Origin: a virus
Reading direction: 5' to 3' (one strand)
DNA length: 61,355 nt
Virus record (IMG/VR): IMGVR_UViG_3300037180_000072
Span: 1-61,355 of that record
Both the position numbers and the translations under genes were made by a program. Below the pieces are notes generated by a model that was not told the origin of the DNA, searched no databases, and saw only the letters and a program-made list of their open reading frames with translations. Positions within the stretch are counted from its first letter, which is position 1; each line of letters opens with the position of its first letter. Positions 48,648-56,097 of this stretch are shown here, one piece after another.

Positions 48648-49256
48648 TTACACCAAATTGAGTTCGAAAAAGTCCAGATTGATTACAACGCCAGTTTCGG
48701 TGCCGCCGAGAGTCGCGGTCAGAAGGAAGTTCAGGTCAGCTTCGCCAACCAGTCCGGTGATCGTGGTGATCACGGTCTGGGCCTTGGTCGTGCCGAAAAT
48801 ATTGCTGGTGTAGTAACCATTGATGTTGCCCTGAGCGTCCAGTTGAATGTACGCATCCAGAACGAACGAGCCAGCGGTTTCAGTCGAGCCCAGCGTGACG
48901 GCAGCCTGTAGGCCGACAGCGGTGCCCAAGCCGTAAACGGTGGCGCTGGAGTCGGTCGAGGGGATCGGCAGCGCGGACGCGGGAATTTGGTACAGTTCAA
49001 TCGCGAGCGTGGTCGAGCTTGACGTGCCGCCGGTCAATTGGCCGGAAGCATGGATGTTGATGACCTGACCCGTGCCCTGGTAGAGGCCGGTGACGCCAGC
49101 GGACAAGGGAATATAGCCCCCGCCGGTCAGCGTGAGCGCGTTGTTGTTCAACTGGAACACGGACTGCGTGGTCGTGATGGTAGTCCCGAGCAAGGGGGCG
49201 ATGGTGAGTTGCTGGGTGCCGCCGATTTGACGCCGGATGGTCGATGCGTTAGAAAT
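48648..49256 (-). CDS. Beta-rich capsid-associated protein, probable decoration or head fibre
   Basis: The open frame begins after a stop shared with the HNH gene frame and has no ATG or GTG. The best ribosome site (AGAGGAGAG) is followed 8 bases later by ATT (49254-49256), giving 202 residues (ISNASTIRRQIGGTQQLTIAPLLG...). The first conventional alternative is TTG at 49193 (181 residues, no ribosome site). The product is all-beta with GGYIPLSAGVTGLYQGTGQVINIHASGQL and a Gly/Thr-rich C-terminus. Placed after the major capsid gene, it is likely a decoration protein. Confidence 0.5.
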   Translation of the reverse strand: MSNASTIRRQIGGTQQLTIAPLLGTTITTTQSVFQLNNNALTLTGGGYIPLSAGVTGLYQGTGQVINIHASGQLTGGTSSSTTLAIELYQIPASALPIPSTDSSATVYGLGTAVGLQAAVTLGSTETAGSFVLDAYIQLDAQGNINGYYTSNIFGTTKAQTVITTITGLVGEADLNFLLTATLGGTETGVVINLDFFELNLV

Positions 49257-49292
49257 TGTAGTCTCTCCTCTATTCGTACCGTTTGAGGTACG

Positions 49293-49889
49293 CTATTGCT
49301 TTTGGTGCGTATTCAAATACGTGATTCCTGCGGCTAAAATCCCTGGGTTGTCTTTCGCGTGGCCCAGCATGTGATTGCACCGGGAGCACAACAAACCTCG
49401 CACGCATTTACCGCAGGACTTCTTCTGATTAGGGCAACAGCCGTGATCGTGATCTACGCAGAGCCTCTTGTCTGTGTCATTGAGGCCACCGCAGATTGCA
49501 CAACCGCCGTTTTGCTTCGCTAGGAGAGCGTCGTATCTTTCCCGAGACATTTGGTAGTTATGTCTCAGGTTGCTCTCCCAAAAGAAATCTGGATTTTCCG
49601 CCACGTTCTTGGCTCGCCATGCAACCATGTAATCGTGGTCGTAGGCTTTTCCAGTTTCTTCGGCGATCCTCTTTCGGTTGGCTCGACGTTTTATTCCTGC
49701 CTGCTCCGTCTTTGCCGCCCGATTATAAATCGCCCGCGCTTTATCAGGATTGCGGTGTCGCCAGTCCTGACCTTGCGCATAGACGCAGGGTTTGCACCAC
49801 GTATGATGGCCGCCCTTGTATCCCTTGCGTACTGCAAACTCATCAATCGACTTCTCGATCCCACAACGGGTGCAGGTTTTGGTTTCCAT
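49293..49889 (-). CDS. EndoVII-type HNH endonuclease with zinc finger
   Basis: Protein of 198 residues. An N-terminal Cys4 finger (CTRCGIEKSIDEFA ... WCKPCVYAQ) is followed by a basic linker, then the endonuclease VII domain: YDALLAKQNGGCAICGG ... LCVDHDHGCC ... CVRGLLCSRCNHMLGHAKD. It is free-standing, led by late motif 8, and lies between the major capsid and decoration-like genes. Probably a mobile homing endonuclease. Confidence 0.88.
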   Translation of the reverse strand: METKTCTRCGIEKSIDEFAVRKGYKGGHHTWCKPCVYAQGQDWRHRNPDKARAIYNRAAKTEQAGIKRRANRKRIAEETGKAYDHDYMVAWRAKNVAENPDFFWESNLRHNYQMSRERYDALLAKQNGGCAICGGLNDTDKRLCVDHDHGCCPNQKKSCGKCVRGLLCSRCNHMLGHAKDNPGILAAGITYLNTHQKQ

Positions 49890-49896
49890 GGTCTCT

Positions 49897-49923
49897 CCCT
49901 ATATCTATGGGAGAGAAAGTCTT
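49897..49923 (-). promoter_or_regulatory. Late promoter-like motif, copy 8
   Basis: Minus-strand AAGACTT, TCTCTCC, CATAGATATAGGGAGA. The last ten bases TATAGGGAGA are identical to the initiation region of the T7 promoter. The HNH ATG is 8 bases beyond, with AGGGAGA as ribosome site. Confidence 0.8.
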
Positions 49924-49943
49924 AAAGTTAGATTGCTGATACC

Positions 49944-50870
49944 TCAGATGGCACTAACTTCAGAACGAACGCGTCTAAACCCAGGAGTGGAATTGGTCTG
50001 GGGCCTGGCCACCACACCCAAAAACCAGTCGTAACTTACGATTGCCCTTGTCTGCAGCATCGGGTTCGAAAGGTCGATGTCGTTATCGCCAAATGTCTTG
50101 ACGTTAACCTTGAAGCTAGGGTTGCGCGGCACGCGGTTGCCCAGCAGTTCCGACGCCATCATGGCTTCGCGGCCAACGATGTACGTCCCGTATCCGGTCT
50201 TTCCGACCGACGGATAGTTCGTGTAAGTCGGCGTGGTCTGGGTGCGGATGATGCGAACTCCGCTCCATTCCAGCACCGTATACCCGCGCGTCATGTCACT
50301 CTTCAGGACACTGGCGCCAGCTTCGGAGCGCTTGAGCACGTCAACGGCGCTGCCCGCAGAGTTGTCGCTCATAAAATCATAAACGACATAGGGGTGCATG
50401 GCACTCGTGTACAGCCCGCCATCGCGGCCCGGCACGGCGTTGCCCATCAACTGGGACTCGGCCTTGCGGATCGTGTTGGAAAGCATGAACTCGTTGTCAA
50501 GCAAATCGATGCGAGCGGACGACTGCGCGGTTGCGGCAGCTTCGAATCCGTTGATCGCGATCAGATTGCTCGTGAGGGCGCCGCGATAAGACAGGTTGCG
50601 GCTCGCGTCCAGCGTAATGTCCGCGAGGAACATTTGCTGGGCGACGTTCGAGATGCCGATCCAGTCACCATACTCATCAGCAAACGCGTCGCTGAAGACT
50701 TGGTTCAACTGGAGTGACGGACCCGGAATGCCTTCAGACAAATCGTAGGTCGCGGCAGCGTACGGAGTTTGGCCGTAGAACTGGAGCGTGCGGCCAGATC
50801 GGCGCGGGAGCGGGCGGAAATCGCATAATTCTTCCAAAAACGGAGTGTTGAATTGCCCAAGACTGTTACT
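49944..50870 (-). CDS. Major capsid protein, exon 2
   Basis: The frame is open from about 50890 but has no ATG. From 50870 it reads SNSLGQFNTPFLEELCDFRPLPRRSGRTLQFYGQTPY, the typical start of a HK97-fold capsid protein (GRTxxFxxxxP, then SEGIPGPS), with later EYGDWIGIS and a C-terminal P-domain-like end. About 309 residues are in this exon. It is preceded by a group I intron core and a late motif, and followed by another late motif, as expected for a highly expressed capsid gene. The 5' exon is not certain. Confidence 0.8.
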   Translation of the reverse strand, partial: SNSLGQFNTPFLEELCDFRPLPRRSGRTLQFYGQTPYAAATYDLSEGIPGPSLQLNQVFSDAFADEYGDWIGISNVAQQMFLADITLDASRNLSYRGALTSNLIAINGFEAAATAQSSARIDLLDNEFMLSNTIRKAESQLMGNAVPGRDGGLYTSAMHPYVVYDFMSDNSAGSAVDVLKRSEAGASVLKSDMTRGYTVLEWSGVRIIRTQTTPTYTNYPSVGKTGYGTYIVGREAMMASELLGNRVPRNPSFKVNVKTFGDNDIDLSNPMLQTRAIVSYDWFLGVVARPQTNSTPGFRRVRSEVSAI

Positions 50871-51076
50871 CGCTCGCGCGAGGCCAGGTCATTTCTGCCT
50901 GACTCTTCCGGTTGTTATTCCCGGAAAGTTCGGACTATTGCATCACCCCGAAGGGTGTCTTCTCGCTTAGTCTCTCACGGTGGCTTTCGCCTTCCGCCTC
51001 GTTGGCATTTCAGCTTTCGAGTCAATCAGAGAAGATTTTCTGTTCCAGATTTCGCTGGACAGGAGCAGCTATGTTT
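50871..51076 (-). other. Group I intron in the major capsid gene
   Basis: Minus-strand RNA shows the ordered core. P2 is CTGTCCAG/CTGGAACAG (51062-51040). P3 is CTTCTC (51034-51029) with GAGAAG (50964-50959). P5 is CTCG/CGAG. P6 has a GGC-GAAA-GCC tetraloop hairpin (about 50992-50982). P7 is GACTA (50972-50968) with TAGTC (50937-50933). P8 is CACCC-TTCG-GGGTG. P9 is CTTTCCGG/CCGGAAGAG (about 50928-50904). The 3' splice G is placed at 50871, giving 206 nt. The exact ends are inferred from P1 (GAGU/GCUC) and frame. No ORF lies inside the core. Confidence 0.8.
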
Positions 51077-51100
51077 ACTCAAGGATCGCTGTGCGATCAT
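51077..51100 (-). CDS. Candidate short exon 1 of the major capsid gene
   Basis: ATG at 51100 followed by seven codons (MIAQRSLS) ending GAGT at the proposed 5' splice site. GAGU pairs with GCUC just before P2, giving a U-G pair at the splice site as group I introns require. Joined to 50870 the frame continues SNSLGQF. No strong ribosome site precedes the ATG. An alternative start is TTG 51207, just after late motif 9, but its frame closes at 51097. Low confidence. Confidence 0.35.
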
Positions 51101-51217
51101 ATGCGATTTGTGGAAATGCCGCCAAGGTCGTGGATGTGACGCCCGGAGGTAGAATCAAGTGGACACCTTCTCTGCCCAAGTTGGGCTACTGGGAGGAGGC
51201 TCTTGCTCAAGAAGACT

Positions 51218-51244
51218 CGCTCTATTTATGGTCCGATAAGTCTG
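51218..51244 (-). promoter_or_regulatory. Late promoter-like motif, copy 9
   Basis: Minus-strand CAGACTTATCGGAC then CATAAATAGAGCG (first A replaced by C, one G in the last block replaced by C). It lies upstream of the intron-containing capsid gene, with a leader of about 120 bases before the candidate exon 1. The 51101-51217 leader carries no convincing ORF. Confidence 0.7.
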
Positions 51245-51248
51245 TTTT

Positions 51249-51662
51249 CTAGGAGTGACGACGAAGATAAGCCGCTGCAGCCTGCAGAATATCAGTGTTT
51301 TCTTGCGCATACCCGATCACCGAGTTGCACCGTCCGTGAACAAGTGCTCGAAACTTTTTAGTCTTGTGGTCGTGGTCTACTACTAATGTGGTTTGAAGAT
51401 CGTCGTCAACCGGGGGTTTTCCACAAAGAGCGCAAAGCCCATTTTGTTTTACTAATTCCTCTTCATACCGCTCGGGAGTAATTCCATATGACCGCTTCAA
51501 ATGGTGACGGCGATGAAACGGATTATTTCCACGTTGATAGTCGCGCGTTCGTTTACATATACATGTTTTGCATTCGCTGGCATGCGGAGGATAGAAATTG
51601 TTGGGATCGCGCTCGCCGCACTTCTTGCAGATACGGGGTTTTCTACTACCTTTGACTGGCAT
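51249..51662 (-). CDS. EndoVII-type HNH endonuclease, candidate intron-homing partner
   Basis: Protein of 137 residues. An N-terminal Cys4 finger (CKKCGERDPNNFYP ... CKTCICKRTRDYQ) is followed by the EndoVII core GLCALCGKPPVDDD ... LVVDHDHKTKKFRALVHGRCNSVIGYAQEN. It lies just upstream of the group I intron, outside its core. Its ribosome site (AGGGAGGG) is within the hairpin CTCCC-TTTA-GGGAG, as in translationally controlled homing endonucleases. Confidence 0.88.
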   Translation of the reverse strand: MPVKGSRKPRICKKCGERDPNNFYPPHASECKTCICKRTRDYQRGNNPFHRRHHLKRSYGITPERYEEELVKQNGLCALCGKPPVDDDLQTTLVVDHDHKTKKFRALVHGRCNSVIGYAQENTDILQAAAAYLRRHS

Positions 51663-51665
51663 TTT

Positions 51666-51713
51666 TCCCTCCCTAAAGGGAGCCTGAGTGGGGAAGCGTT
51701 AGGGCGCTCCCCC
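51666..51713 (-). promoter_or_regulatory. Hairpins before the HNH gene, one sequestering its ribosome site
   Basis: Minus strand: stem GGGGAGCG/CGCTTCCCC (51713-51691), then CTCCC-TTTA-GGGAG overlapping the ribosome-binding GGGAGGG. The second hairpin would limit translation of the HNH gene; the first could attenuate transcription from the scaffold unit, although it lacks a T tract. Confidence 0.5.
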
Positions 51714-51764
51714 GATCCTCGGCTAAAGAGAGCGGTAGAGGTTGTCGCACGCTCTCAAACTTTT

Positions 51765-51929
51765 TTACGCTCTTCGATATTGCGGCGCGCCAATCCGGTC
51801 CAGCCTTCGTTCAACTACCGCGAGCCGATCATTGTGATCAGGGCCATGCCGCGACGCGAGACGCAAAGCCTCTTTTGCAATACGCACCAACTTGTTCCAT
51901 TCTGCCCGCGTGATTGGTTTCCTTACCAT
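51765..51929 (-). CDS. Small basic protein, 54 residues
   Basis: The start is set at ATG 51929, two bases after the scaffold stop, with AGAGG upstream. It is basic and helical: ITRAEWNKLVRIAKEALRLASRHGPDHNDRLAVVERRLDRIG. Possibly a DNA-binding or capsid accessory peptide. Longer in-frame starts overlap the scaffold gene and are less likely. Confidence 0.55.
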   Translation of the reverse strand: MVRKPITRAEWNKLVRIAKEALRLASRHGPDHNDRLAVVERRLDRIGAPQYRRA

Positions 51930-51930
51930 C

Positions 51931-53028
51931 TTACCTCTTCGCGCGAAACGCTTCTTGAAACGCAGCGTTCGGGTCTTGTCCGTTTTTGAGTTTCGCGGCT
52001 TTCCATGCTTCCAGAATTTCTCCTGGCGTCGCACCTGCGGGAATCTCTACTGTAGCGTCGGCGTTCGCCGGTGTCGCAATTGTCGCTCCCGTGCCCGAGC
52101 TTACGCCAAATAGCGACGATGAAGTTGGCGCAGTTCGCGCAGCAACGGCTGGCGCAGCGGGTGCAGCCACAGGAGCCGGTGCCGCTGAAGTCGCAACGGT
52201 CGTAGCTGCCGGTGCAGCAGGCGCGGGTGTTGCCGACGCCGGTGCGTCAGGGGGAAACAGCATCTTGTCCGACTGCAGTGAAGCATATGCCTCACGCAAC
52301 GCGCCAACTTTGTCTTTAGCTTCTGAAAGAGGCTTTCCTTCGGCATCGCGCAAAGCCGTCAACTTCAATCCCAGCAATTCCGTGTTGCGCTCTCCGCCCG
52401 GCCAGTCGGAACTTTTCAAAAACTCTGTCGTCGCGTCCGCCCACGATTTCTCATACGCGCTACTTTGATTCTGTTCGACGGCAGCTTTCAGCGCGGACAA
52501 GGGAACGCCTTGCTTTTCCAAATATTCCGCCATCGCGCCAGACTGCTCGATGTAATCCGCCGCGCCAATTTCACCGCGTTTGAATTTCAGTTCCAGTTCC
52601 ACTCGCGCAACCGCATCAGCCTCTGCCTTGGCCGCAGCCGCAGCTTGCGCCGCAACGGGATCAACCACGTCTTCGCGCGTCGGGGGTTCGTGTGACTGGA
52701 CCGCCGAAGCCACTCGGTACGCATTCGATACCATGCGCTCAAGTTCAAGTTCGGTCGGGGCCGTGAAAGTGAATTCTCGTCCACCGATTATTTCCGTGCG
52801 CGAAAAATCTGTCGCAGTCGCGGCATCCTTCGCAGCCTGCTCGGCAGCAATGCGTGCAGTTTCCGCTTGGGCCGCCGCAGCCTGTTCAGCCTGCGTGGCG
52901 CCCGTCTGTTTCTGGGCCTCGGCCAAGATAGCTGCGCGCAAGTCCTCGGGATTTATGGCCGCCTTGACTGCCGCGTCCAGTTCAGCGTTCATGGTTACCG
53001 GATTCAGCACAACGGTTTCATCGCTCAT
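51931..53028 (-). CDS. Putative scaffolding protein
   Basis: Protein of 365 residues, highly Ala/Glu-rich with long predicted coiled-coil helices (ILAEAQKQTGATQAEQAAAAQAETARIAAEQAAKD), a central charged region and an Ala/Pro-rich disordered part (270-310) before a basic C-terminus (AKLKNGQDPNAAFQEAFRAKR). Basic C-terminal helices bind capsid protein in known scaffolds. Its position between portal and capsid genes matches podovirus scaffolds. Confidence 0.65.
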   Translation of the reverse strand: MSDETVVLNPVTMNAELDAAVKAAINPEDLRAAILAEAQKQTGATQAEQAAAAQAETARIAAEQAAKDAATATDFSRTEIIGGREFTFTAPTELELERMVSNAYRVASAVQSHEPPTREDVVDPVAAQAAAAAKAEADAVARVELELKFKRGEIGAADYIEQSGAMAEYLEKQGVPLSALKAAVEQNQSSAYEKSWADATTEFLKSSDWPGGERNTELLGLKLTALRDAEGKPLSEAKDKVGALREAYASLQSDKMLFPPDAPASATPAPAAPAATTVATSAAPAPVAAPAAPAVAARTAPTSSSLFGVSSGTGATIATPANADATVEIPAGATPGEILEAWKAAKLKNGQDPNAAFQEAFRAKR

Positions 53029-53039
53029 GGTTGAAAGCT

Positions 53040-53066
53040 CCTTATATTTATGGGTGAATAAGTCTT
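53040..53066 (-). promoter_or_regulatory. Late promoter-like motif, copy 10
   Basis: Minus-strand AAGACTT, ATTCACC, CATAAATATAAGG. The extended upstream sequence (to about 53083) repeats that of copy 6 nearly exactly, including AAGATTTCAGAAACTTT. It leads the scaffold gene at 53028, whose ribosome site AAGGAG is the motif end. Confidence 0.8.
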
Positions 53067-53098
53067 AAAGTTTCTGAAATCTTGTTACGCGTCCGAAA

Positions 53099-53338
53099 CT
53101 AAGAATTAGTTGTGGTGACTGGAGGCAGTCCATTCGAAGCTGACATTATTCCATCCTTGTGGTATATTTCGTGCGATACGCAAATCGGACAACCAGAAAT
53201 ACCGACATACTCCCCATGCGTAAAACAGTTTCCGCCGCCGCGATGAGAACCTTCGTGCCCCTTCTCAAGCACGCAAGAAAAGTACATCCCCCATCGAGGA
53301 ATAAATGCTTCTGCCAGCTTGTTGCATTTTTCGGCCAT
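53099..53338 (-). CDS. Unknown small zinc-binding-like protein
   Basis: Protein of 79 residues with Cys/His pairs (FSCVLEKGHEGSHRGGGNCFTHGEYVGISGCPICVSH) that could bind one or two metals. No family known. It is coupled to the upstream gene at 53338 (shared base). Confidence 0.55.
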   Translation of the reverse strand: MAEKCNKLAEAFIPRWGMYFSCVLEKGHEGSHRGGGNCFTHGEYVGISGCPICVSHEIYHKDGIMSASNGLPPVTTTNS

Positions 53339-53760
53339 CAGAATGATCCTGGAACGCGCGAATCCATTTCGTCAAACTTCTCCAAGACTTTCACTCGCAC
53401 GTAATCTCCCTGCTCCATGGCGTCTTCCGGCGTCTTCTCGGGCAGGTCAGAAATTAGCGCGCGGGCTTCGTCGAGGCCAGCTTGAATCGCTGAGTTGATT
53501 CTCTGCAGCAATTGTTCGTGATGTTCGAGCGCGCACTGTTGGCGAACTTTCATCACTACGATTTGCTGTGCGTCCCATCCACCATATCGCGCGCAAGCCA
53601 TTGCAGCTTCGTTCACAAGTTCCTGAGATAGTGCGCGCAGGTCGCCGAAGCCGGGATTGGCGCGGAGACTGATTAGCCGATTGGCGCGATCAATTGTTGG
53701 CGTGGATGTAGGCTCGAACGGGGCGGTCGAGTCATGGATCGGGCTAGGATTTGCGCTCAT
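53338..53760 (-). CDS. Unknown helical protein of the head module
   Basis: Protein of 140 residues, helical after a Pro/Thr-rich N-terminus (LRALSQELVNEAAMACARYGGWDAQQIVVMKVRQQCALEHHEQLLQRINSAIQAGLDEARAL). It lies between portal and scaffold genes. A minor head or scaffold-assisting role is inferred from position only. Confidence 0.5.
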   Translation of the reverse strand: MSANPSPIHDSTAPFEPTSTPTIDRANRLISLRANPGFGDLRALSQELVNEAAMACARYGGWDAQQIVVMKVRQQCALEHHEQLLQRINSAIQAGLDEARALISDLPEKTPEDAMEQGDYVRVKVLEKFDEMDSRVPGSF

Positions 53761-53796
53761 GTCTTTATGCTGCTCCGAACAACATTGCTTGTCAAG

Positions 53797-56055
53797 TTAT
53801 TTGAATGCGCTTGCGTCCTCAGTTGCAAACGCCCCCTTGGCGGCGCGTTCGAGCCCTTGCGCTTCTGGAGTAGACGCGAACTGCGCTTGCGCCTGTGCTT
53901 GTTGCTGTTGTTTTTGCAATTCCAAATCGTTAGTTTGATCCGTCGTTTTTCCGTGCTCCTTCAGAGTGTGTTTGCCTGTCTCCACCAGCATTCGGTTTTC
54001 GGCGGCGTTATTGTCTACACCCTTTTTCACTTCGCCTTGAAGTTGCACGATACCGGCCTTACTTTGCATGGCCCCCTGCTGAGTGTTCGCCATCATGCGC
54101 GCTTTGTCTTCGTCGTTCATTGGGACGAGGATTTGTTCGCGGTACGGCAGGCCATATGAATCAAACAGTGAAGACATGAAAGCGTTATAGTCAACCTTCA
54201 TGGCCTGCACTGCCAAATTCTCCACCGTGCCCGGCGCTTGCAGAATCGTAGCGATGAACCCAAGGTATTTATTCAAAGCCTCTCTGGCCGCCAGCTTCGT
54301 TCCTGCGGAAATTTCAACTTTGTACGTCCCGTTCAAAATATCTAGTGGCGTGGCTTTGAATGCATCGCCGAGCGCTTGAGACAACATCGCTCGAATCTGG
54401 CTGGGCTTGAGTTTCTGGTTCTGCTCGATACAATACTCCAAAAATGGAGTGAACACCTGCTCAGAAATCACGTCAACCAAGTCCTGCAACTTGACAGACT
54501 CTCCGCCAGAGATAGCTTCCACACCCGCAGGCGTGCGCATATCCCCGGCGGCGCCTGGGTTCGCACCCAATGTGCCCGGTCCCGCGCCGGATATCGAAGC
54601 CGCCCAAGCTTTTACTTGAGCGATGATTGCCAATGGCTCTTTTGCGTCAATACCGTTGCGCGTGATGGCTTCGAGTTTGCCATTCGCACCGTCGTTCTTG
54701 AAAATCTTGCCAGGGAAAATCCATTGTGCCTGTGCGCTGTTATTCGTACCCGCCGGAGCCGTATACGTTCCCATCAAGTTTAGGTTCACGTCGTCCATGA
54801 AAGCGTTGACGATACCTTGGCAGATACGTTGAAAGTCTGTCAGCCAATAAGCGATGCCGTATCCGTGGGCGGAATCAGGGGCGTTGCGGAAGCAGAATCC
54901 CAGAAACGGCGGGCGACCGTTGTCGTGCGTTTCATTCAGCAAAGTATATTCGCTGCCAAGAAACACACCATGGCGAAACGGAGTCCAGTAGTCGAACAAC
55001 TCAAACTTGCGCATCAAAGGGTCGTGCGAAGTCCGGTCGGTGTAGTTTTCAGGATAGGCTTTTTGCGGAGTTGTGGTTTGCTGGAAAATTGGGTTGCCTG
55101 TGTTCGAGCCCAAAGTCTCAAGCGGATTGGTCGCAGACTCACTTTGCATTTGCGGCGTGGTCAGCGCTACGAGTTGCGCGCGGGTAGGGATATTCCAGCC
55201 CTGCGTGTTGCGCAATGCATCCAGTTGGTACCCGGTGACGTAGATGATTCGACCAAACCATTCGGCCACGCGAGGATCGCCACGACGGAGGTCGGGAGCA
55301 TATCGCGCGCGGCGAATGGGAACGTGCTCAAACTTGGGCTGGTTGGTTTCGGATATTCCAACAGTTTTCTCTTCGATTTCGTCTTCGTCCACCACTTGTG
55401 GAACGATGACCAGATTGCCGCCTACGCCCAAGCTTTGAGGATGACTCTTCTGAACTTTTTTGATGACGTTTTTCTTTACTTTTTCCCAACCATAGTGAAC
55501 GACTCCAAAGCCATAGAACAAACCATCGTAGGTGACTTCACGCATCTCGGATTTGATCGAGACACCTTTATACCCACAAGTCTTGAGTTGGGCGTTCAGG
55601 ATGGCTTGCTGGGCCTCGGCGCACTCAAGTGGCGTGCCTGACGTGGGGTCGATTTTGAAACTTTGGTAGCCGCCAAGCAAAGTCTGATTGACGACGCTAT
55701 GAATGCTGTAGAATTGCTCGGCCACAAGAGGAATGCCCAAGTGTGATCGAAATTGATCGGTACCTTTCCACTTGACGGGTTCGACCGCTGCGCGAAGCAT
55801 CAGTTCAGCAGTGTTCCATCGGCCAATGAGCCCACGAGTTGAGATGAAGGTTTCGCTCTCCAGCCTATTGCTTACGGCCTCTTTTAACATCGAGGCATCA
55901 GATCGCCGCTGATCTTCAAACGCGACATCTGTTGGCAGCAGCGGGAGACCTGTTTCGCCGGAGGGGATGGCGCCCGGCAAATCCAAAACACGCATCTGCC
56001 CTTGGTCCTGAAAATGGACAGTAGAGTCTACGTCTTTTTTGAGTTCATCGGGCAT
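53797..56055 (-). CDS. Portal protein
   Basis: Protein of 752 residues. Size, position directly after the terminase, and content fit a large podovirus portal: an N-terminal wing-like region (LMLRAAVEPVKWKGTDQFRSHLG), a central beta-rich region, ISGGESVKLQDLVDVISEQVFTPFLEYCIEQNQKLKP as the crown-side helices and a Gln/Ala-rich C-terminal coiled coil (DLELQKQQQQAQAQAQF). It forms the ring through which DNA enters the capsid. Confidence 0.8.
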   Translation of the reverse strand: MPDELKKDVDSTVHFQDQGQMRVLDLPGAIPSGETGLPLLPTDVAFEDQRRSDASMLKEAVSNRLESETFISTRGLIGRWNTAELMLRAAVEPVKWKGTDQFRSHLGIPLVAEQFYSIHSVVNQTLLGGYQSFKIDPTSGTPLECAEAQQAILNAQLKTCGYKGVSIKSEMREVTYDGLFYGFGVVHYGWEKVKKNVIKKVQKSHPQSLGVGGNLVIVPQVVDEDEIEEKTVGISETNQPKFEHVPIRRARYAPDLRRGDPRVAEWFGRIIYVTGYQLDALRNTQGWNIPTRAQLVALTTPQMQSESATNPLETLGSNTGNPIFQQTTTPQKAYPENYTDRTSHDPLMRKFELFDYWTPFRHGVFLGSEYTLLNETHDNGRPPFLGFCFRNAPDSAHGYGIAYWLTDFQRICQGIVNAFMDDVNLNLMGTYTAPAGTNNSAQAQWIFPGKIFKNDGANGKLEAITRNGIDAKEPLAIIAQVKAWAASISGAGPGTLGANPGAAGDMRTPAGVEAISGGESVKLQDLVDVISEQVFTPFLEYCIEQNQKLKPSQIRAMLSQALGDAFKATPLDILNGTYKVEISAGTKLAAREALNKYLGFIATILQAPGTVENLAVQAMKVDYNAFMSSLFDSYGLPYREQILVPMNDEDKARMMANTQQGAMQSKAGIVQLQGEVKKGVDNNAAENRMLVETGKHTLKEHGKTTDQTNDLELQKQQQQAQAQAQFASTPEAQGLERAAKGAFATEDASAFK

Positions 56056-56062
56056 AAAGGGT

Positions 56063-56087
56063 TCTCATTTATGGTGCAAAAAGTCTT
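56063..56087 (-). promoter_or_regulatory. Late promoter-like motif, copy 11
   Basis: Minus-strand AAGACTT, TTTGCAC, CATAAATGAGAA. It lies in the 42-base gap between the terminase stop and the portal ATG (56055). Confidence 0.75.
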
Positions 56088-56097
56088 ATTACGAGCC

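Noticed and set aside
50853-51252. Plus-strand ORFs of 75-99 residues over the intron
   Set aside because: They overlap the ribozyme core, lack ribosome sites and have composition typical of antisense shadows.
53767-53795. TTGACA at 53790-53795 as a promoter for the gene at 53338
   Set aside because: The -10 candidate at 17-bp spacing (CAGCAT) matches only three of six positions, and the gene can be read from late motif 11 via the portal.
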